Source: Xestospongia bergquistia (Eukaryota; Porifera; Demospongiae; Haplosclerida; Petrosiidae). Taken from it: a stretch of DNA of 64,000 nucleotides. Positions 21,661 to 32,672 of this stretch are shown piece after piece. Position numbers and translations under genes: made by a program. Below the pieces are notes generated by a model. It was not told where the DNA came from. It saw only the letters and a program-made list of their open reading frames with translations, and did no database searches. Within the stretch, counting starts at the first letter, position 1. Every line of letters begins with the position of its first letter. Where the stretch lies: assembly GCA_963965975.1 (NCBI GenBank), contig OZ014418.1, positions 3,360,775 through 3,424,774 on the forward strand. Direction: 5' to 3'.

Positions 21661-23380
21661 GGATGGCATGACAGGAATCTGATGAGGCTCACTAAGGAGG
21701 TGTTTCAATGCCATTGATCACAGAGAGATGTTTAAAGAAATGAGATCTTGTATCCCTAGTCTATCAATCTGGCTAGAGTTTTGCTATAGTTGTCGATCCC
21801 TCCTCCACTTCGGTGATCACACCATCAATAGCATTTGTGGAGTCCAACAGGGTGACCCTCTGGGCCCTTTAGGTTTTGTTTTGACCCTCCACCCCATCAT
21901 TGAAAAAGTTAAAAGTGAGGTTCCAGGTCTACTGGGAAACTCCTGGTACCTGGATATTCTTTGTGGTTCACCTGATGATCTTAACTTGGCTCTATCTATC
22001 ATTGCCCCCACCCGGGGCCTCTCCCTGAACCCTAGCAAATCATTACTTGTCATCCCTAAAGCCCCACCTCACAACCCACTCACCAGTGAGGGCTTTGTCT
22101 TACTGGGCTCTCCCATAAGCCCCCCTCATTCTGTGATTCCTTTGTGCTAAGGAGAGTGACAAAACTAAAACACAATCTTTCTTTCTTACATGACCTACAG
22201 GACTCGCACAAGGAAACAACACTCCTTAAGTCCAGTCTTGCCTTCTCCCTCAGAACTTGCCCTCCCTCCCATATCAGAGACACCACTACCTCCTTTGACA
22301 CTGTTATATTCGAATCCCTCTCTGATCTGGTGGGTGGACCTCTACCAGACTGGTCTTGGACCAAAGCTTCTCTCCCCACCTCTCTAGGTTGCCTCAGCAT
22401 CCGTAGGGCCTCTCTACACTCCCCCACTGCCTACATTGGCTCAATCTCCTCCTCCCTACTTCTGGTGTCGGAGATCCTGGGATATTAACCTAATCACTCT
22501 TCTCAGCTTACAGAAGCTTTTTGCGAGTTTTTGTTCTCATCCAGGCACCTGGAATGGTCTTCACCTGATGCTATTCACTTCCTTCTTCAGCAACTCCATC
22601 TTTCCAGAGCCATCAACCACCTTTGACTCCCTCCTCTCAAATGCTCCTTCTTCTCGTCTGATAGCTCTTGCCCTGTCCTCTGCTATCCCCCATGCAGGAG
22701 ATTGGCTCAACATGATCCCCTTCCCTTGCCTTAGGTCTCCACCTCCATGATAAAGAGTTTCGTTGGTGCTAGCTCGGTCTCAAAATGTTCTCTGTTGGTT
22801 TAACCATGTCCCTTCTGTAAATCATCCTGTGACCCTTATGGTGATTATCAGATTGAATATGGCGACAATAAAGACCATATACAACGACATGACTTTATCA
22901 GGGATGCCCTCTTCTCCTCAGCCCAGTCTGCAGCTCTTTGCCCAAGGAAAGAGATGCCATCACTGATACCAGGCTCTAAAAGTCACACTGCTGACATCTA
23001 CCTACCCCGTTGGACCCATGGTAAACCTGGTGACCTGGACCCCTCTCCAGAAACTTACTCTGGAGAGCTCCTCCATGTCCCAAGGCCACTTCCTTTCTGT
23101 TGGGGAGGAACGTAAACATTCTGCTCATGCAGACACTTCTGAGAGGTTTGTGTTTCCTTTGTCCCACTTTTGGTAGAGACTATAGGTGGTTGGAGTGAGA
23201 AGGCATCCACAACACAATTACTTCAATTGGCTGCCTCATAGGTCAACAACGCCTAGGTTACAACTCCGAAGACACCATGTGTCACCTCTTCCAACGCCTA
23301 TCGATCTCTCTATGAAAGGGTAATTCTGCCATGTGGCTCGCTCGTTCCCCCACCCCCTCTCCTTCTGTTGATGGTATCAT
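21660..23380 (+). pseudogene. Non-LTR retrotransposon: RT C-terminal half plus putative restriction-like nuclease domain
   Basis: The frame 21728-22150 holds RT motifs GVQQGDPLGPLGFVLTLHP and YLDILCGSPDD (usual YxDD lost). The thumb and linker continue in other frames to 22490 (TSLGCLSIRRASLHSPTAYI). From 22828 a Cys/His block reads CDPYGDYQ, QRHDFIRDALF, SAALCPRKEMPSLIPGS, then ADIYLPRWTHGKPGDLDP, and the element ends WLARSPTPSPSVDGI near 23375. The PAD/xxD spacing followed by a later Lys and Glu-rich part resembles PD-(D/E)XK nucleases of early-branching LINEs; this last step is inference. Base composition is clearly GC-richer than the neighbours. It is 5' truncated and frame-broken. Confidence 0.7.
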
Positions 23381-23381
23381 A

Positions 23382-23429
23382 TAACAATAATAATAATAAT
23401 AATAATTATTATTATTATTATTATTATAG
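23382..23429. repeat. (AAT)n(ATT)n palindromic microsatellite
   Basis: About seven AAT units are followed directly by about seven ATT units, giving a near-perfect hairpin. It sits right after the end of the non-LTR element, so it probably grew from that element's 3' tail. Confidence 0.85.
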
Positions 23430-23680
23430 GTTTAGTGAAAGAAAGTGAAGTTGACTGTTGAACCCTCCACTGTATATTGTACACTGTACAGTTCATCTGC
23501 TTCAGTAAATGTTCTAGAACACTCAACATTAACTGATCTTATTCTGTTGTACCGAATATAGTGGAGGATGCTATAAAATATCTACAAGATAAACATCAGA
23601 ATCAGTTGAATCTTACAGTAAAAGGTATTTTTGACGACTGTCATATTGGTTAAGGATCAGCTTATGTCTCTATATTATTA
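23430..23680. other. No gene assigned
   Basis: Plus-strand sequence possibly leading into the MULE N-terminus (VEDAIKYLQDKHQNQLNLTV near 23565). It has no domain signature. Confidence 0.3.
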
Positions 23681-23689
23681 GTAATTGCA

Positions 23690-24225
23690 AATGTTATTCT
23701 GTATAGGTTAGGAACCCTGAGAATCACCTTCTGAAAGAGTTGCGATTGGTTATACTTGTAAACATTTTGGCTCATTCAGGTGTAAATCAAAGGCCTCCAC
23801 CCACATCAAAATGTCCTACCTAGTGGATGTCCCTTTGAGATCCAGTTTAATTATGATCACAAGATAAATGCATTTGTCATCCATAGGTGTCAGAAAAGTC
23901 ATAATCATCCATATTAGTGCTCACATTGCAGGGCTAACCTCCACGTTTCAATACTTCCACCTCAGTATTCTCACTTGAAGTAGCCACATTCTGATATTCA
24001 CTGCAATTGTACTTCTTGGTCTATTGTTCTCCAATAAGGTTAGCAACAAAAATATCTTTTTTGTTGTTGCACTAATAAATGAATTAAATGATGACAAGGA
24101 AGCTTCATTGCAAGCTTCATTGCAGAGAAAAAGGGGCATGTGGAAGAAGACATCACAATTGAGGTATTACACAAACTGTTGTACCACAAACCTTAAAGCT
24201 ATCATCAACTTTGATAATCTGGTAA
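23690..24225 (+). pseudogene. MULE/ZSWIM-like transposase, N-terminal part
   Basis: The plus strand reads YTCKHFGSFRCKSK, then in other frames GCPFEIQFNYDHKINAFVIH and SHNHP, the FAR1-like zinc-binding N-terminus of Mutator-like transposases related to ZSWIM proteins. The end of this part is less certain. It abuts the core at about 24228, which is in the opposite orientation. Confidence 0.45.
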
Positions 24226-24227
24226 GA

Positions 24228-25127
24228 TCAGCTTGAAGCTCTTTTGTACTCTTCAATTATTTTATGTGCTGCAAATGATGTACAGTGCTTGAAAAAAGGC
24301 TGCAATATGCCAGAGTGCTCAGAAGTATTTAGTGATGTGTACATTCTTTCAAGAGAAGCAGAGCTCTTTAAATAGTGCTTTAATACTCGATGATGAGCTT
24401 CAATCCTGTTGGTTGTAGTGTTGAACATCGTGAAAAGATCTTTCTGCTCATAAGTATACTAACTTTGTTTACAGGATAACCAGTTCTTGGACATGTACTC
24501 ATGAAATTGAGGTGATAAATCTTCTAAACATTTCATTGTCTCATTTAGTTCCTGTGCTGAATGTGAATAAACTGCCATTTTAGTAAGCTTCATTAGCTCT
24601 TCCTTTTGGTCTTGACTACAAGAGTAAGATGATATCTTTATATGGATGTACTTCAACATGTGAAATTGGCAGAGTAGTTTAACTGTATGTGGTAATTCAT
24701 CATTTATAGAAACAATTTCTGTCATATCTTTGTCTGTTAGAGTGACTTTGATGTCTCCCCATCTTGGATTATATTTCTTAAATATCTGAAGAAAGTTTAC
24801 AAGTGAGACTTTAGTTTCTTGAGCAACAAAACAATAGGCTACAATGCATGAATTACCACACCCATAGAGGGCCATAACAGCATTATTGATCTTGTATGTG
24901 CCATCTAAGATAATCAGTTCAGGAAACTTTCTGAAACATTGTCAGACTCAGTAGACTCATTGAGATGTAAAAACTTCCTTTTCATGTTGTGAATATCCTG
25001 GTTAGTCACAACCTTTCTTGTATTTCTTTCAAAATAATTATGAACAAGGGTAGTGTTACCTCCAATATCTAAAAGTGTCAATGCTTCTTGACATTCATTA
25101 AGGTCCAAGTGACGATTAGACAGAGAA
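24228..25127 (-). pseudogene. MULE/ZSWIM-like transposase, catalytic core, inverted
   Basis: On the minus strand from 25127 to 24228, three frames give in order: DLNECQEALTLLDIGGNTTLV, KVVTNQDIHNMKRKFLHL, FPELIILDGTYKINNAV (first catalytic Asp), KVTLTDKDMTEI (second Asp), LLCQFHMLKYIHI, and NTTTNRIEAHHRVLKHYLK up to AAHKIIEEYKRAS. This is the MULE transposase core as found in ZSWIM1/3-type proteins. The SWIM zinc finger expected next is missing. It is broken by two frameshifts. Confidence 0.75.
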
Positions 25128-25990
25128 TATTTGGCAAAGACTAGAAAGTTGTCTAGACATCAAAAGTATCGACAATTGATGCTTCTATGCAAAGAACTCA
25201 GTGATATATCCAGTGACTTGCCTATTCGAGACTATCAAATGATGGTGCAATTCATCAAAGGTGTTAATTGTACAGTTCGTAATGGCAAGTCTACAGTTGT
25301 GAAGGAGCTCTCTGAGATGTTAATAGTCAAATGGAAGATGGCAAGAAAGATCCTAGATGCACCTTGTCACAAGATGTTATTGTAGATGACATGGAATGTG
25401 ATCCACTTCAACTTCTCAGTGATTAGTATCAACAAGACCAGCTCCCTAGTGAATCAGATGAAAACTCACCATCTCAGCAAGACCAGTCCTTTTGTGACAA
25501 CTTAGACAGCAACCATCCACCATCTTCACAAGAGCACATATTTAGTCATATGGAATCTCTTTCTCATCCAAAGTTTGAAGTATTAAAAAATGTCCATATA
25601 CAGAAGGCACCATAGACATGTGGGAGACCATCACAGAAGAGGGCATGTTTATCTTTTGCAAATTCTAGTCATACCAAGAAAAAGAAGAGAACAGAGAAGT
25701 AAAAAGAACTCCCAAAGAGTTTTAACTCTCTTTCTGAGGATGAAAAGTCAAAGGTCAGTAGATGCATACATAATTATACATATTATTGTGATCTTTGGAT
25801 TATTATCTATCTATGCTTCTTTGATTTGTTGATCATGAGGTAGCTATAAGAGCTATTGATGGTGTGTTGATTGGTGAGACAAGTGTTGAAGTGGATCCAG
25901 TAAACTTGTGTAGTGGCGCAGTTGATGATAATATTAATCTAGAAACTGTACATCATTTTTTCAGATGATGCATGGGAAGCTGTTCTTAGT
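25110..25990 (+). pseudogene. MULE/ZSWIM-like transposase, C-terminal part
   Basis: The plus strand reads KLSRHQKYRQLMLLCKELSD, the helical region after the SWIM finger, then a Ser/Gln-rich linker and GRPSQKRACLSFANS with KKKKR, and finally DDNINLETVHHFFSDDAWEAVL, a known C-terminal block of this family. Together with the N-terminal part at 23.7-24.2 kb it frames a core that lies the other way round. Stops at several places make it inactive. Confidence 0.55.
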
Positions 25991-26122
25991 GCAGGTACTA
26001 TTATACACATTAATATTAATATAACATTATTACAATGTTTTGTAGTTACCTCTTTCACACAATTTTGCGTAGCATATGTCAAATTATTATTAAAATCAAC
26101 TTTTATAAAAGAAAGTGAGATT

Positions 26123-27600
26123 ATGGCTCGTAGAAAAGATATCTTACCCTCAGACCCTAATTTCCTGTTAAATTATCTTGAAGTGCCTAGTGATGGTGAA
26201 TCTGATGACAACTTCGATGGTTACATTACAGATGAAGATGTGGAAGATGAAGAAGAATCCAGCTGCACTGCAATCTCCAGCTCCACCCTTACCTCTTGCA
26301 AAGAGTGAACTAGCTCTAGTTCAACTTGTACTAGTGAGCTATTTTCTAGCTCATATCAGTCTCCAGGTAATAATGACATTATACTACACTTACATCATCT
26401 TTTTTGATAAATAATATGTGAAAAGATGTATATAAAATTATTGCCCAAAAATATTCATAAATTACATTGTTAACATGATACATAATATTAGAAAATATTG
26501 AAAATATCATAAATATTTACTAACATGGAATTTCTATTAGGACACTCCGTCACTTATCAACATACTATCCCAAATATGCTTGATAAATCTCCATTGGATT
26601 TTTTCAATCTCCTTTTCAATGACGATATCAAGAAAAACATATGGGAAGAGACTACTCGATTCGCTAACCAGTATACACATAAGCACTCTGAATTTATGGC
26701 CAGTCATTCTAAGGCTAGATAGAGCTCATGACTGGGTAAAACAACCTATGTCTCTAAAAGAGGTAGACACTTTACTCTCAATAATTATTGCTATGGGAAT
26801 TGTTGGATACCCTACTATTAGGTATAAAAAATATACATCACATATACACTTATATATTTGACATAACATTAACAAGTAAATTACTAGAGTGTACTTCTTT
26901 AGGAGTTACTGGAGTCAGAAGTGGCCATTTGCTAATACAAACTTCTCCTCTGTTATGTTTGGACACAGATTCGAGCTACTGATAACATGCCGTCACGGGA
27001 TAGTCCAGAATATGATAGAATTTATAAAATCAGACCATTTCTCGACAAACTTCTTACCAGCTTCAAAACCAACTATAACCCTTCTCAATATCTGTCAATC
27101 GATGAATCCATGATAAGCTTCAAAGGAAGGTTATCATGGATACAATGCATGCCCAAAAAACTTACAAAATGGGGTATGAAAGCTTGGGTACTAGCTGATT
27201 CAACGAATGGCTACGTGTACAATTGGAAATTGTACACAGGTAAAGAGACACATAACACTGTGGAAAAGGGATTAGCACATCGAGTTGTTTAGAACTATTG
27301 CAAGATTTAGTTAGAAACACTTATGAGGTCTACGTTGATAATTTTTACACCTCACCCGCACTTTTACTGACCTGATCCATCTTGGATTCAGAGCTTGTGG
27401 AACACTCAACAGTAACAGACGTGGGATAAATCAATCCTTCAAAAATCACAAGTTAACAAAAGGAGAGTTATACTCCAAATGAACAGACGATTATAAAATG
27501 ATGTGACTAAAGTGGAAAGATAAACGTGAGGTCTGTATGCTCTCTACCTTTCATGATGACATGTCACCTCAAAGAAGAGGAGGACAAAGCATTCAGTATG
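26123..27600 (+). pseudogene. piggyBac-like transposase 1, broken
   Basis: The start MARRKDILPSDPNFLLNYLE is followed by an acidic N-terminus, as in piggyBac proteins. Frame-shifted pieces give LSIDESMISFKGRLSWIQCM, PKKLTKWGMKAWVLADSTNG (first Asp), YVDNFYTSPALL (second Asp), GTLNSNRRGINQSFKNH and a KDKREVCMLSTFHDD block. The C-terminus after 27600 is not recognisable. An upstream block near 26050-26085 (CAATTTTGCGTAGCATATG) resembles the matching end of piggyBac 2, so both belong to one family. Confidence 0.8.
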
Positions 27601-27940
27601 TATGTGGTACATTAAATACTTTATTTACACAGCATCTAAAACAATAGGAATCACTGATTTTTAAAATAATCATTAATTTTGGTGCAAATAATGAATTTAA
27701 GACATGATGACAAATTCAGTGCAAATAACGCATTTAGGACAAATTTTGGCCGAAATTTTGGTGCCAGTCATAGTAGCAACATCACAGCACAAACATTAAG
27801 AATCACGTATAAATATAAAATACAGCAGAGGTGCAGTCATATTAATCTGTTTCGCTTAAGAGAAGAAAGGAAAGCATGGTGATCACAATCGTGACACAAA
27901 AAAACTATAATTCTAACTTCAATTTGATTTAGCTTTTAAA
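27600..27940. other. No gene assigned
   Basis: A 67-codon open stretch (27679-27882) shows no family signature. It may be the 3' remnant of the piggyBac element. Confidence 0.3.
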
Positions 27941-27944
27941 AATC

Positions 27945-28400
27945 ATGGAAAACAAAGTCAGATTGCAAGAAGAAAGTGCTGCCCAATTGTCTATGAAGGA
28001 AAGTAGGAGAGGTATGACCTTGTTAGTTTTTGGGTGTAATCCTTAGGCCAAGGAAGGAGCTGGCTCGTCCGTTATTTTTCTACTTAATAATTTTGATGTT
28101 GCTTTATTAGGAGTGAAAAGAAAAGCTGAGGTAGAACCAGATAGCGATAACAAAATTGAACAGAAAAAAAGGGTCAGGATATCCTATAAAAAAGGAACAG
28201 TTACTTACTTTAGAGTCACTATTTGGTCAAAACAACTTCCCTAATGTGTTGGAAAGAGAAGTTGCTGTTAAGCTAAAACTCGAAGAAAAGAACATACATG
28301 TAAGTCTAGATGGTCTTCCTCTACTACTTATTCATGCTCAGCTCCAATCACAGCCACCTAGCACCTATACATACACAGTATCGAATACTAATCAATTAAA
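27945..28400 (+). pseudogene. Paired-like homeobox gene, 5' exons, frameshifted
   Basis: Exon 1 is 27945-28011 (MENKVRLQEESAAQLSMKES). An intron at 28012-28110 with GTATGA and TTATTAG borders joins in phase 1. Exon 2 reads GVKRKAEVEPDS, KKRVRISYKK (homeodomain N-terminal arm), and after a one-base shift in an A-run near 28190, EQLLTLESLFGQNNFPNVLE up to KNIH at 28299, directly before GTAAGT. That donor is homeodomain position 46/47. The third helix exon is deleted, and a piece of the C-terminal tail (28318-28370) follows at once. It is the best copy of the first two helices in the window; other parts lie at 1442-2352, 37293-37690 and 46018-46410. Confidence 0.7.
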
Positions 28401-28559
28401 AAAGGTATGGAAATAATTAAACAAGTTTCATTCAATAAAGCCCCAGTGGTCACAATTTAGAATAAAAATCAGTATGACATAAATATGTTACTAAATGATT
28501 TTACTGCACATGCGCAAATTTAATAACATGTCCTTACGCAAGCTCATGCACAGCAGCAG

Positions 28560-28994
28560 ATCCGCCTAGCACCTGTGTAGGTGTTTGCTTTTGGAGATGC
28601 TACAGCATGCTCACAGGCTGCTGAACGATTGAAGGCCTTTACAATCACAGCTGAGAACAGCTCTCAAAACCTAGAGATACTGACAGAGCAGACATCTGGA
28701 TTGTGGTCAATGATAGATGATTGTTGTGGCCATTAGTTCACATCCATCCTCCACCACCTCAATACTTACAATGATGAGCCAAACCTTCCAAGAAAAGAGG
28801 ATCCTTTGACGTGGCGGAAGGAAAAACAGGCAAGCTTTTCTGCTTTTGCTCATCATGCCAGTACATATCTTGTCATTCCTGCTACCTCTGTACCAGAAGA
28901 ACGACTTTTTTCTAAATTTGGGGAGCTCACTTTGTCAAGAAGGAACAGAATTAAGTCCAAACATGTGGACATGATCCTCTTCTTAAATAAATAA
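28560..28994 (+). pseudogene. hAT transposase, C-terminal dimerisation part
   Basis: The frame ending at 28994 reads FSAFAHHASTYLVIPATSVP, then ERLFSKFGELTLSRRNRIKS and HVDMILFLNK, the hAT C-terminal dimerisation domain (ZBED type). Upstream, broken frames give ERLKAFTITAENSSQNL. The catalytic part is absent, so this is a 5'-truncated remnant. Confidence 0.75.
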
Positions 28995-28999
28995 TGATG

Positions 29000-29360
29000 A
29001 ACTGTAAAGTGAACATGTGTCATTCATAATGTATACTGTACAGCCATGGCTATATGTGGCCCCTGGTGACATTTATGGCCCTTAACAATTTTTTTGTGGC
29101 CACAATCATTTATCTTGTTAATTATATGATACTGTATTGAAATACTCCCAGTACTGTCAAATAGACTCTATTACAAAAATTTTTATCTCATGATCACAAA
29201 TTCATCATTGAATGCAGCACATGGTCTACACTTAGACTAACAGTCATTTCAGCTTCTGGGCCTTCATCTATGTCAATTAGTTCTGAGCCTCTATTTTCAG
29301 AGACTGAAACTGATTCTAGTAGTACAAGGTCAAGATCAGGAAAAAAAGCCAAAAGTACTG
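29000..29360. other. Linker sequence between hAT remnants
   Basis: Around 29245-29365 the plus strand is open and Ser-rich (SISSEPLFSETETDSSSTRS) and probably is the N-terminal region of the next hAT gene, one frameshift away from it. Confidence 0.35.
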
Positions 29361-29365
29361 AAGTG

Positions 29366-30130
29366 ATTGTGGCATCCTGAATGGGAGACTGCTTATCTTG
29401 TTTCATATGACAAGAAAACAGATACATGTATGTGCTTGAAATGTAACAAAAAGATTGACAGTATAAAGAAATATACTATGCAAAGACACTGTGAGAAACT
29501 CCATCCAGATACCAAGAATTGGAGTGTTGAGAAAAGGAAACTTTATATTGAACAGTTGAGACACAGGTTGAAAGAAATGCAAACATCTATGGTACAGTGT
29601 TTCATGCCAAATGCTGCTACTCATGTAGCCACATGCAAGCTTGGTTTCACTCTTATTAAACATCACAAACCATTGGCATTTGGAAAACCAATGATTGAGT
29701 GGGCATCCTCTTGTGAACCAAACTCAATCTTCAGTAATATGCCAAAAAGCTGACAAACACTAACAAATCGTGTCAGTGAGATGGCAGGATTCATTCAAAC
29801 AGAAGTCCAAACGATCATCTCCATGCTGGGGTATTCAGATAGATGAAAGTACTGACAAAGGAGACTTTGTACATGCAATTATATATGCAAGATTTGTCGA
29901 TATGGTAAGGTGCTGTACTGAAACTAAGTTTTTGACAATACTTAGGGTAGAAGGTAGCCCAAATGCTGAAAATTTGTATAGGACATTGAACACATTTGTA
30001 GAAGCAGAAAATTTAACTAAAGAAAATCTTGTCTCCTTTACAAGTGATGGCGCTTCTGTCAAGTTGTAATAAGATAGAGGTATATTTGGATTATTGCACA
30101 GAAACTACAACACTTCTGTATTCACTCAGC
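29366..30130 (+). pseudogene. hAT-like gene (GTF2IRD2/ZBED-type) with zinc finger, truncated
   Basis: The first frame (29367-29753) has a zinc finger (TCMCLKCNKKI..RHCEKLH) preceded by WHPEWETAYLV, as in hAT-derived GTF2IRD2-type proteins. The second (29770-30069) has the RNase H-like core start QIDESTDKG (catalytic Asp), FVEAENLTKENLVSFTSDGA. After two stops the sequence continues DRGIFGLLHRNY to HCIVHRQAL at 30131 and dissolves into a tandem repeat made from this last motif. Confidence 0.75.
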
Positions 30131-30270
30131 ATTGTATAGTGCATAGGCAGGCATTGGCATTGTATAGTGCATAGGCAGGCATTGGCATTGTATAGTGCAT
30201 AGGCAGGCATTGGCATTATATAGTGCATAGGCAGGCATTGGCATTGTATAGTGCATAGGCATAGGCAGGC
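30130..30270. repeat. 28-bp minisatellite, about five units
   Basis: Five head-to-tail units of 28 bases (GCATTGTATAGTGCATAGGC plus AGGCATTG) are seen, with one G-to-A change in the fourth and a small internal duplication in the last. The unit is the codons for the conserved hAT motif HCIVHRQAL plus one base, so the reading frame rotates from unit to unit. Confidence 0.9.
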
Positions 30271-30284
30271 ATTTATATCACTCA

Positions 30285-32672
30285 ATGTTCCATTTCTCTC
30301 TTGGCTTTCTTGAATGCTTTCCACCTTGCTCTTGGGGTCTTTTAAACCAGGTCGCTACTATTGGTCTATGATCAAACTCAGAAACTGGGGACATGTCTAA
30401 ATGTATGGTTAAGCAAGCATTGATTGTTTCCCTTTCTAGTGATGCTCAATGGTTATTTTCTATTAGATTGTATGCTGATATTGGAAATTCAACATACATA
30501 CTATGAGGTGAGGTGGCATACAAGGATTCTAGCTAGCAATTGAAGCATTTTTGAAACTTCCAATAGGCCTTTCTTCTGAGCAGTTGCTATTAATTTAACA
30601 AGTTCAGTGAAACTGAAACTATCAAGTTCAGTAGTGCTTGACAATAAACTTTTACAGTCTGTCCACTCACTCATTATACTACCCAAAGTCAAGTCTGGCA
30701 TTGCCACTTTCACAAGCTTCTCCACATTACCATTTCCAAAATCTCCAAAAATTCTTGTTTTGCATGCCTTTGAAGATACCTGTCCATATCCATAGAATTG
30801 AAAACTTTTGCTAGTACAATAGTTTCATCTGTTTTAAGCCATTCTTCCAAAAAATTGTGTGTAACCAGTAGGACTTCTTCTTTAATGGACTCAAAATTGC
30901 GAGTAAATGTAATGTATTGGTTAGTAGCTCTTTGAGTTCGTTCAGTTGACAAAGGAAACCCATAAAACGCACGATTTTCTATTTTTTCCGAGAACTTTGC
31001 TTCAAACCTCCAGACATTGGTTTTCTTAACATTTGCTTAATTTTAGCTAAAGTAGCATCTCTAAGTTGTTCAACATCAAGTATTGTCAACTGCTTGTTTT
31101 GTAATCACATTTCTAAGTACTCTACAATCTCAACAACATCAAGAAAGGCATGCTTCAGTTGTAGCTTATCTTTTGAAAGCCATGTCTTCATAAAGCATTT
31201 AGATCTATTCTTTTCCTCAGTATGTGCTTCTTTGGAAAGTGATAGCTCTTTCCAATAAAATAAACATACAGGAATATTACAAATTGCAGGAGGTTAGGAA
31301 TAAACTCAGCAAATCTCACCTCTTGAAATTGAGAAAAAATGAAGTAGCTTAAGGTCAGGAAAATGATTCTTAGCAACTTCTTCAAGTTCATGAGAATGTA
31401 CACCAGAATGACGAAAGAATGTTGCTACACTTTGAACATCAACAAGCAAGATATTCAATTCTGCAACTTGATTTTTTACTCTTTTGAAGGTTAAGTTAGA
31501 GTGGTGTGCAGTGCACCAGTATGCAAGTAATGGTTTTCACATACCTCTTATCCGAGTCCATAGGCCACTTCTTGTACCAGAGTTAGTATTTTCACCATCA
31601 GTGGTAATGCCAGTTAAATGCTTGGAAGCTTTTGTCTCAAAATTAAATCCCATTTCATCAAAACCATTTTTCACTGCTTCCAACATTCCCTTTGAACCAC
31701 ACGTTGTATGTGGCTGTATTGAAAGAAAATCAATGCTGAGCTCACTACTATTGTCTACTGTACGAATGGCTAAAAACTTATTATCTACTTGATATGCATC
31801 AACATTTCCATCTACTTTAACACAAATTGCAATAGAACTTTCCAATTTTTTGCAAATGTTTTTCCTACCAGCTTCAATGAGTAATAGCAATACATTCTTA
31901 TGATAGGTAGGATTCACATATTACATATCTGCCACCTTAGGTTGATATGGTTCAAATTTATCACCTTTAGGCTTTTCATTGACTTGATTAGCAAAACAAG
32001 TAGAATGGAATCTTGAAGGCAAAGACCAGGCAGATAATGTGCCCACCTTTGCATCATTATATACATCCAGCACTATTTCATTCATGTGTTGAAGTAGTTG
32101 TTTATCAATTTTAGTAATTACACTTAGCCATGGGTAGCAAACTTTCATTATTGGCTTCAAAAAGGTCCTTATTGTGTTTTGCTTCAAGACATACTAAATG
32201 GGCAGGGCTAATATGATGTAAAATTACGACTTTTGCTTGATAGCGGGTACCATCAGTGGTTGCAATTGGAGGGCAATGCTTATTATCAGAACTGCTAATG
32301 CATACGCTTTATAATTCCAAACAAATCTTACAATAACATATGAATTTTGAACCTTTTTTAAAGTCTATGTGCCAATGTTTTGTAAGTGACTTGGCTTGAG
32401 AAAGCTGATATCCATGATATGATTGATATCAACCTTGCCCATCAGTACTAGTCACAGTACTACCGGTACTATCAGTGACCAATGCCATTAGGGTACTAAG
32501 GCCTCCTCGTGATCACTGCTACTCTCAGACTCAAAATCAAATTCAATACTATTACTAGTATCACCTTCATGACTTACATCAATATCATCTAGATTGTCAC
32601 ACAGTTGTACATGTGATGAATAGTCTCCAGAAACATGGGCTCAGAATGATGCTCCTTTGTCCCTTCGTTTTT
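30285..32672 (-). pseudogene. hAT transposase of ZNF862-like type, copy A (main part)
   Basis: Read on the minus strand from 32672 to 30285. An N-terminal zinc-finger region in broken frames leads to NTIRTFLKPIMKVCYPWLSV (from 32187), then SSIAICVKVDGNVDAYQVDN (core Asp), HLTGITTDGENTNSGTRSGL, the long helical part, KGLLEVSKMLQLLARILVCH, and the C-terminal tail FDHRPIVATWF near 30330. The start ATG and first residues (MDPQWAKIFNSTKK) lie at 34567, separated from the rest by a piggyBac insertion. Several frameshifts. The 5' half is duplicated at 42268-43292. Confidence 0.8.

Noticed and set aside
21817..22427. Minus-strand open frames over the non-LTR element (78 and 115 codons)
   Set aside because: They mirror the RT coding sequence on the plus strand and have no domain of their own.
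27679..27882. 67-codon frame rich in Asn and Arg
   Set aside because: No family signature. It sits where the piggyBac 3' end should be and is probably decayed transposon.
30130..30270. Repeat array considered as CRISPR
   Set aside because: Units follow head to tail without spacers, the genome is eukaryotic, and the unit is a piece of the adjacent transposase gene.
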